Assembly (NCBI GenBank): GCA_018287875.1
Contig: JAGVVL010000002.1
Coordinates: 7,564,001-7,628,000, forward strand
Length of the DNA stretch: 64,000 nucleotides
Reading direction: 5' to 3'
DNA from: Nigrospora sphaerica
Taxonomy: Eukaryota > Ascomycota > Sordariomycetes > Amphisphaeriales > Apiosporaceae
Positions 57,615 through 64,000 of the stretch are shown one piece after another. A program made the position numbers and the translations under genes. Each line of letters starts with the position of its first letter. Positions within the stretch are counted from its first letter, which is position 1. The notes under the pieces were generated by a model, which saw nothing but the letters and a program-made list of their open reading frames with translations, did not search any database and was not told the DNA's origin.

Positions 57615-59247
57615 AGGATAAGGAGAAAGGTGGCGCGGCGAAGATGAAGATGAGGCTGCGCCCCATTCTCCCAAGGCAACAACTATGGGAAGTCAGTCGC
57701 ACAAGCTGTTTGTCTGTCGTAGCTCCCCCACCAGAACAACCGTCCAGCTCCAAGGCGCAACCCCGCGAGAGGGGCCAATCAAGCCTGGCATTTTGTTGGC
57801 GGGCGCCCAAGGCCTTTTTCTTTTACCTCTGTGCTATGAATGGTAGGTTACTTTAAGTATGGAAGGTATGGGATGTATAAGAAGTAAAGTAAGCACACAA
57901 GTAAGCTTACAAGAAGCTGGCGACTCGAACAGATGGACAAATATCTACACTTCATATGGATGCCGGCAGACCTTATGTTCCGGTAACGAAAGTGGCACAC
58001 CACCCCGGCCTGTCGAGTACCAGGCTGCGAAGCCAAGGGACCAATCTCGGGCGTTTTTACATGCTCTTTCCATCTTTGGCATATATCCGTCAAGCGGATA
58101 CCCAAGCACCTGGCTCGTATACAAATACACAGTAGTTGTAAATCCACGGCCAGAAAAGACGACGGCCTAGCCCGGATTGCCGACTCCACAGGAATGGGCA
58201 GGTTGCCGCCGTCTGGAGCCTCCCCAATGATCCACCAGCTCGGGGGTGGGGTCGTCCAGGATGAATACACCCGCGCCAAAACCCGCCCTGTCGTCATGTA
58301 CATTATACCTAGGCAATACTCCATAGACGGATTCCCAGAGCCCGCCGATGGATTGCGGCCTTGTTTTTATAGAAGCACAAAGAGTTTGGGACCGGCCGTT
58401 GGTGGCTATCCTCTACCGCGGTCCAAACCTCGGGCTCAGATTGAAAACGGATACCAAGGGCTATTGCGCCGCAGACCTTGTGCGGGGCGCCATACTGAAG
58501 CTTATCGGGCAATCGTCACGGTAGCGCCCGCCCATGGCTTGTAGACGAGCGAGATGGGGCGGGCGCCTACGAGGGACGGAACATAGACACCCAACCGGAG
58601 CCCAGGGGAGCCCACGAGACCAACGCCCTCGGCCGCGTCACTCAGCTTATGGGGTTTAGGCGGGTTCTGCTTCGTATCACGTAAAGACTGGCCTGCTTTC
58701 GCCCGCATCGAGAGGGGTTATCTTTTGTCATCGCTCTCCCATCGCGCGTACGGACTCTTGCGATGTTGCTAATAAGGTTCGATGCTACGATGTAGTTTGT
58801 CTAGGTCGTGGTCGAGGGGTGCATGGTAGACCGCTTAGTCGTCCGGAACCGGTCAAGCGCGACGACCCTCTTGTCGCCTGAGAACCCCCCTCCTTCACAA
58901 AATCCGGGGAGACCAGGACAAATAAGGTTTGGGGGGAGGGGAGGGGGGGATAGAAGGGTGGGATGGTGGTAGCCGGGGGGAACCGGGCTGCCGGGAGTTC
59001 GTGAGAATAGGCAGGGAGAGGGGGCCGGGGAGGAGGGCCACACGCGAGCATCCACCCGAGAGCTGCTCACCGCGTCCCTCACTCGAAGAAGAAAGAAAGA
59101 AAAAAAGGGGAGAGGGCCGAGGCCCGAGGCCGTTCTATGATATGGACCCAGCAGGGAGCCATGAGGGGAAAGAAGGCGGATGCGAAGGGCCTCGAAGCAA
59201 CTTCGTCCAGGGATGCTCGCGCATGCCCGCGTGTAGGTGTATGTGTG

Positions 59248-59261
59248 TGGTATATATACCA
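59248..59261. promoter_or_regulatory. TATA palindrome
   Basis: TGGTATATATACCA is a perfect 14-bp palindrome with a TATATATA core. It may be the TATA element of the plus-strand gene at 59624, although 360 bp is far unless the leader is long or contains an intron. Confidence 0.4.
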
Positions 59262-59623
59262 TCCTCGGCTACGCCCCCTTCTACGCTCTTCAAAACCCCT
59301 TTATTCTGTTCCTGAGTTGCCCTCCCAGCAGATACCTTGTAGACCCCAACCCCTCCCACCCCTGGTCTTGACGTCCTACCCGCATCATTATCGTCCCATC
59401 TAGCCGTGCATACGCGCATGGGCTGATCTTGGCCGATTGGCATTGCCCCTACTGAACCTCGTGCGTCGAATCGGGGGAACGTCCCTCCCCGTTGCCGACA
59501 ACTGGGTATATTAACAAGGACTATAAGCACTCCTATCGCAGGCGAACCGAAAAGGGATCCTGTTCCTACACTCCCCAGACCCTAAACTGCCCATCGAGCC
59601 TTCCGCCTCTTCTATAAACCACA

Positions 59624-59987
59624 ATGTTCCCCACGCCCCGCCAGCCCAAGATGGCGCAGCCAATGAGCGGTAGCCTGGGGAGCCAGCATCTCTCTCGTTC
59701 CGCTACGTAAGTCATGGACATACACGCAACCTCCTTCTCCTCCTTGCTTTTCGAGCCCTCTCTTTCCATCTTCTAGGCCAGACCTGGATGGCCTCTCCCG
59801 CAAGAAACTGATGCGCCTCAACCCGTCCAGGCGCCACCGCGGCCTCTTCATCTTCGCCGCCACCATCACGGGACTAGCCGCCGTCACGCGGTACCGGACC
59901 CGCCAGAACGAACAGGCCCAGAGGAATGCCTCGCTCGGCCACCCCAATTACTACGTCAGCGTCGAACGCAGCGGCGGTGGTATCTGA
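59624..59987 (+). CDS. Small single-pass membrane protein, 97 residues
   Basis: Two short exons (59624-59706, 59777-59987; 70-nt intron with GTAAGT donor and TTCTAG acceptor) give 97 residues. The protein starts MFPTPRQPKMAQPMSGS. A basic segment (SRKKLMRLNPSRRHR) leads into one hydrophobic span (GLFIFAATITGLAAVTRY), followed by a polar tail (NASLGHPNYYVSVERSGGGI). The positively charged residues before the span, the small size and the moderate hydrophobicity are typical of small mitochondrial inner-membrane proteins, but I recognise no family. Exons this short are easily missed; the splice signals, continuous phase and GC3-rich codons support it. It is convergent with scc2. Confidence 0.75.
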
Positions 59988-60679
59988 AACCTTCCCGGCC
60001 CGCCTTTTCCTTTTTCTTCTCCAACTTTGGGCATCACCAAGGGGCTCTGGAGCGGTATATGGTTATGGGCTTATCTGTGACATACCCGGGGATTGAGCGT
60101 CCATCCCGAGGATGGGAAGCAGCAGGAAGCAAGCAGCACTACCGGTCTGCCGGAAAGTCCTGCCTGTATTATCTATTTCGTTTCTCAATAGAAAATGCTA
60201 GCCAATGTAGAAATCGACTCAGAGATGAGAGGCATACGTAGGTACACAGACATACACACGTAGAGAGAGGGGGGGGGGGGGTTGGGGAGAGACGAGAGCC
60301 TGTGCAGAACCAACATGACATTTGCTTAGTTTGGCACTCAACTCATAGGGACCCAACAATTGAGAGAAATAGTGGTCATGTAGCAAAGAGGTATCATTAG
60401 AACACGGCCAAGGCCGCCTATCTTGCTCCCTCGCGCGAAGCTGGGTATGTGGAAGAAGCAGAGAAAGCAAAAAAGAAGAGAAAACTCCCAGGTCTATGCT
60501 GGCCCGAATCCGTGGAACGCCGCCCTCTTCGGCTCCTCATCACCGAGACGAGCCAGGTACCAATTGCCGTATGGACACGCTTGTTGTCCGAAGCTCGGCA
60601 GTGCCGAAACGCAAGCGACCGGCAGCCATAGTGGCCGACACCGTTGTTCCCATTTTTATTGTTCCCGCCTGCAAACGCC
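59988..60679. other. Convergent 3' intergenic region
   Basis: The shared downstream region of the 97-residue gene (plus) and scc2 (minus). It contains a G-rich run near 60268-60280. No gene. Confidence 0.6.
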
Positions 60680-63600
60680 TCAAGCCCAGTCCATATCGTC
60701 CTCTGCCGCTTCCATCTCATCCACAGCTGGGTTCTTACGGGGTCGGCCTCGGGGCTTCTTCGTCCGAGAGTTGGAACGCGCACGCTTCTTCCGCCCTCCG
60801 GGCGTGTCACTTGCTTTCCTTTTGCGACCTCGGCCATCACCAATATCATCCTCGTCCTCATCGTAAGGCTCGGGCGTGGCGAGCTCCCCATCGCCGTCCA
60901 CCTCGTCCTCTGCCTCGTTGACTTTGAGTTCGTTGTCCACATTCATGAGCTCCACGAAGCTCTTGCACATCTCCATCATGCGCTCTTGTGAATCAAGGCC
61001 GGTCATTATGGCCGATATGTCCTCCCATAACTTGTCTCCCGTGACACCCGCAACTTTGACGGGCGCTTTGGCAAGATCACTTGCTGCCATTTTGCCTTTG
61101 CCACCCACCTTGGCCTTGCTTTCTGCTCTGATTTTGCCCAGGTTGTACAGCTTCCGCAAATAAGCGCGTGCTTCCCAGACGGCCAGCAGGATCATAGAGC
61201 TAGCTGTGAGCTGACGAAGGCGATCAGCGTCGACAAGAGGCGCGGCAGGGGCATCAGTTTGTGCTTGACCCGCCTCGGCGTCTGCTGGCGCCTGAGGCGC
61301 CAGGATCATATCAACGCGTAATTGGAAGATGTCTGCTTCGATGGACTGCGCTATTCCGGAGCCAGTGTTGTGTACCATCTTTTCCATGGCAACGACTGTA
61401 GCCTGAAGGTCGCCCAAGGCCACGTAGTCGAAGAAGGCGAGGTTCTCGACCAGGAAACGCGAAAAGTGAACGTGGTCCATCATTTCTTCGGCGGTGAATT
61501 TGGACATGTCGAAGTCGATCTGATTGACGAGCTTGAGAAGGAAGCGCTGTCGGCTTTTGGCATTGCTGCTGTCCTTCATGATCCCCAGCGTATGGTGAAG
61601 TTTCGAAGTGAACGGGTTGGTCGTGGCACCACGTGGGTCGTGCACGACATCGCGCTGATACTGGAAGGCCGATTGAACGGCCCTGGCGTATTCTCGCTCA
61701 ATGACCGTCTCGTGCTTTTGATGTATAGAACGATGTTCTCGGAGGGCCATTTCGGAGATCCTGGCAATAGGACAAGTCTCCAATGTAATCAGCGTGACGC
61801 CCGTCTCCTTGGGATGCGTCAGACCTTGGCGACTGATGCTGGTCAGTACTTCGGTTGCTAGCAGTGCGTGCTCATCTTGCGTGGCAGTCGTAATGCGGTT
61901 GATTTCTTTCAGAAATCTCTGACAAGTCGCACTTGCCACGTCATCAAAAGTTGTGCTTCCCATGATCTTTAGGTCTTTGTGCCCAGCTTCATCCTTGTTG
62001 TTCTTGGCAGCCGCGGCAGCCTTTTCCGAGCGCCTTTCTTCGGTTAGCAAGAACTCCTTAAACGAGCGGAGGATCATGGATTCCAGAGCAGGTATCTGCT
62101 CATCAAACACTTGTTGGAAAGTCGTGTACACATTAGGAGCAACGAAATTCCGGGGGTTTGATTGGCAGATGAGGCCGATGGCATCGAGAGCAGGCTTCCT
62201 CAGCTCTGCCGGTTGCGAGGGACTCGCAAAAGGTATGAGGACATCCACCATCAATTTCGATACGGAGTTCCCCTTCCACTTGGGAAACTTGGTCCGGAAG
62301 AACTCCTCGTGGCTGTCCAGGTCACAGTGCTTTCCCGCCATGCCAACGATGAGAGCGTAGCGGTCAAACTTTCGCGTGTTTTGTTGGTCCAGAGGCCCTT
62401 TCGTCGATAAAGCCCGTATCTGTTGGATCTGGACCATGCTGGAGCACACCAGACGCGCCAGGTGGACCGATGTCTCCAGCAAGTCACTGATAATCCACAG
62501 ACAAGCAAACAGATCGTCCAGTAGAGTTCGCGTCACCTTGCTCACGCAGGGCATGAGCTCTTTCCTGATCTCAGCAAGAAACTGTGAGTGCACCTTCGAA
62601 ACCTGGGGGAGCACTCGACGGTAAATAACAACCACCGCCCTTGAAACGGCCAGGTCCTCGCTGGTGCCGACACTTGCGATGCGTGGTTGGAGCAGACGGA
62701 TTTGCTCGAAAGTGAACAATCTGGGCTCGGCTTTGGCGAATATCATCAAGACCTGGAGCGCATCTTTGCCCGAAGGGGTAGATGGATCATCCGAGTCAGG
62801 ATTATCGACGAGGTCGAACATATTAGCCACCAACCGCGTACAGACCTGGGAATTCGCGCTGGCGAGCTTTGCGTCATCTGATAGGATAGTCTGGAACATC
62901 TTGTCGAGGGCTAGAGAAGAGTTGCCCTGCTTGACCGTCTGCACTATGAGCGCGACATGGTTTGTGAGCGCCTGTCGGTAAGCTGTCGACTCATCCGCCT
63001 TGTAAAACGGGGCAATCCAGACTTCCTCGACCATCTGCCGTGCCAGTTCCTTGACGCTTTCGTCCGGATCAGTCGAGCGGTGGAGTAGGCCGTTGGCGAT
63101 ATCGCTGCGGACCTCTCTGCTCTCGTTGCCAAGATATATGTCTCTGGCCAGCTTCATCGCCCTCTTGCGGACGGCGACACTCGTGTCCACGAATCTTTGA
63201 ATGATGGTCTCGGTCATTTTCGCCTCGAGACTGGGTCGCATCAAAATGCACTTTCCGATCAACCCCAGGGCCGAGTCACGGACTTGGGGGGAAGAGTCAT
63301 TGGAGCACGTCAATATCAGCCCAATCACGACGCTGTCGCCATCCAGTATCGACGGGTCCGTTTCCAGCACTTGGGTGATACTCTTCAGACTTTTGCTGCG
63401 GACAGTGGCGGCGTCCGTGGTCATTGACTGCATTAGGATTCCGAGGATGATTTTAAACGACGCGCAGAATTGCGATCGTAGCAGGATGATGGAATGCGAC
63501 AGTCTGGCATGATTGGGCACCACGCTCTTGAAACTATACTCGCTTGTAAGCCAGCGCCGGTCTTCGATCATATTACGCAGTCGGTATGCGATCCTGCCAT

Positions 63601-64000
63601 ATTCAGCATCACGCTGCTCGTCATCCTCCTGATTGTCCTCGTCGTAGGCCGTGCAGAGATCCGTCGCCCAGTCGGTGACCATGCAGGAGATGGCACTTCG
63701 AAGGTGGGGGTCGTCCCGCACACGACCCTCGAGATATTCCAGCAGGACGCGATACGGGCCCAACCAGCCTGTGATCTTTTCGGGCGAGTGTTTCTGTTCA
63801 AGCGCCATGGAGGATAGGTCGGCCAGCCAGTATCCCAGCTCATCAGCATCGCTGCCTTCGAACGTATTGGCTGTTTTCCGCACGTGCGAGCGGAGCTTCG
63901 AGATGGCGGCAGCCATGAGGCCTAGTATCTCCAGAGCCATGTTCTTCGCCGGTGCGTTGTGCTTGTCGCTCTTAATCACATCCAGCATCATGTACATGGT
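60680..64000 (-). CDS. scc2: Cohesin loader Scc2/Mis4/Nipped-B, C-terminal part
   Basis: An uninterrupted minus-strand frame, open to the window edge, encodes the last 1106 or so residues; the N-terminal part and start codon lie beyond 64000. The visible part is an array of HEAT-type helical repeats. SFKSVVPNHARLSHSIILLR, DSSPQVRDSALGLIGKCILM and SVAVRKRAMKLARDIYLG are typical of the Scc2 hook region. The Scc2-Scc4 complex loads cohesin on chromosomes and stimulates its ATPase. The last 100 residues are acidic, then strongly basic with nuclear-localisation clusters (GRKRKAS, GRKKRARS) and an AT-hook motif (TKKPRGRPRKNP), before the acidic end EMEAAEDDMDWA. The full-length fungal protein is usually about 1700-2000 residues. 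Confidence 0.95.
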   Translation of the reverse strand, partial: TMYMMLDVIKSDKHNAPAKNMALEILGLMAAAISKLRSHVRKTANTFEGSDADELGYWLADLSSMALEQKHSPEKITGWLGPYRVLLEYLEGRVRDDPHLRSAISCMVTDWATDLCTAYDEDNQEDDEQRDAEYGRIAYRLRNMIEDRRWLTSEYSFKSVVPNHARLSHSIILLRSQFCASFKIILGILMQSMTTDAATVRSKSLKSITQVLETDPSILDGDSVVIGLILTCSNDSSPQVRDSALGLIGKCILMRPSLEAKMTETIIQRFVDTSVAVRKRAMKLARDIYLGNESREVRSDIANGLLHRSTDPDESVKELARQMVEEVWIAPFYKADESTAYRQALTNHVALIVQTVKQGNSSLALDKMFQTILSDDAKLASANSQVCTRLVANMFDLVDNPDSDDPSTPSGKDALQVLMIFAKAEPRLFTFEQIRLLQPRIASVGTSEDLAVSRAVVVIYRRVLPQVSKVHSQFLAEIRKELMPCVSKVTRTLLDDLFACLWIISDLLETSVHLARLVCSSMVQIQQIRALSTKGPLDQQNTRKFDRYALIVGMAGKHCDLDSHEEFFRTKFPKWKGNSVSKLMVDVLIPFASPSQPAELRKPALDAIGLICQSNPRNFVAPNVYTTFQQVFDEQIPALESMILRSFKEFLLTEERRSEKAAAAAKNNKDEAGHKDLKIMGSTTFDDVASATCQRFLKEINRITTATQDEHALLATEVLTSISRQGLTHPKETGVTLITLETCPIARISEMALREHRSIHQKHETVIEREYARAVQSAFQYQRDVVHDPRGATTNPFTSKLHHTLGIMKDSSNAKSRQRFLLKLVNQIDFDMSKFTAEEMMDHVHFSRFLVENLAFFDYVALGDLQATVVAMEKMVHNTGSGIAQSIEADIFQLRVDMILAPQAPADAEAGQAQTDAPAAPLVDADRLRQLTASSMILLAVWEARAYLRKLYNLGKIRAESKAKVGGKGKMAASDLAKAPVKVAGVTGDKLWEDISAIMTGLDSQERMMEMCKSFVELMNVDNELKVNEAEDEVDGDGELATPEPYDEDEDDIGDGRGRKRKASDTPGGRKKRARSNSRTKKPRGRPRKNPAVDEMEAAEDDMDWA

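Larger units (their letters stand above)
57270..59623. promoter_or_regulatory. Divergent promoter region BTB-like gene/97-residue gene
   Basis: It contains a purine-rich GAA/GGA tract at 57567-57614 (pyrimidine-rich on the BTB gene's sense strand, about 300 bp before its ATG) and a perfect 14-bp TATA-containing palindrome at 59248-59261, about 360 bp before the plus-strand gene. No gene is supported; a 158-codon minus-strand frame at 57848-58324 was rejected. Confidence 0.5.

Noticed and set aside
57848..58324. Minus-strand frame of 158 codons with a hydrophobic C terminus
   Set aside because: The hydrophobic end comes from an AT-rich patch; codon use is unlike the real genes and no family is evident.
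1..64000. Transposons, RIP-mutated repeats, CRISPR arrays, secondary-metabolite clusters
   Set aside because: I looked for transposase or reverse-transcriptase frames, long terminal repeats, strongly AT-rich blocks, spaced direct repeats and PKS/NRPS-type genes, and saw none.

Overview
This is filamentous-fungus nuclear DNA, most likely from a GC-rich Sordariomycete (Pezizomycotina). The evidence is short GT..AG introns (mostly 54-110 nt, several with a CTAAC-type branch site), strong preference for C or G at third codon positions, a Zn2Cys6 transcription factor, a vacuolar Yvc1-type channel, a CFEM-free cysteine-rich single-pass membrane protein, and other families typical of that group. I cannot fix genus or species. 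Genes are sparse: 17 protein genes I can support, plus one Pol III tRNA-like gene, separated by intergenic stretches of 0.6-6 kb.

Layout. 1-5592: gene-free apart from a minus-strand tRNA-like gene at 3451-3537. 5593-8282 (+): six-exon Zn2Cys6 regulator. 9134-10432 (-): TatD/Scn1-like metal-dependent hydrolase. 13337-14080 (+): small membrane protein. 14736-15438 (-) and 16093-16677 (+): divergent Spc24 (Ndc80 kinetochore complex) and Fis1 (mitochondrial/peroxisomal fission). 19108-20771 (+): RNF126-like RING ubiquitin ligase. 22141-23922 (-): signal-peptide membrane protein of unknown role. 24878-25461 (+): Lsm4. 26371-28290 (+): pentatricopeptide-repeat protein. 30180-31442 (-): fungal protein of unknown role. 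31443-37632: the largest gene desert, with a perfect hairpin, a C15 run, a 15-bp minisatellite and a G24 run. 37633-38877 (-): Alr4036-type pyridoxamine-phosphate-oxidase-like flavoprotein. 41603-43296 (+): MFS sugar transporter. 46255-47511 (+): cysteine-rich single-pass membrane protein. 49949-53728 (+): Yvc1-like vacuolar TRP channel. 54369-57269 (-): five-exon BTB-like protein. 59624-59987 (+): 97-residue single-pass membrane protein. 60680-64000 (-): C-terminal part of the cohesin loader Scc2/Mis4/Nipped-B, which runs off the window.

The genes are mostly unrelated housekeeping genes (chromosome segregation: Spc24 and Scc2; organelle biology: Fis1 and the PPR protein; RNA metabolism: Lsm4; membrane transport: the sugar transporter and Yvc1). 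I see no secondary-metabolite cluster, no transposon relic, no CRISPR array and no strongly AT-rich RIP-like block. I did not find a clearly new biological system. The most noteworthy items are very short first coding exons in three genes (a start codon alone in Lsm4), a long intron with an open reading frame inside the zinc cluster of the regulator, an AT-hook at the C terminus of Scc2, the BTB-like protein, and the repeat-rich 6-kb desert. All gene models are read by eye from splice signals and protein continuity; no alignment or search was run.
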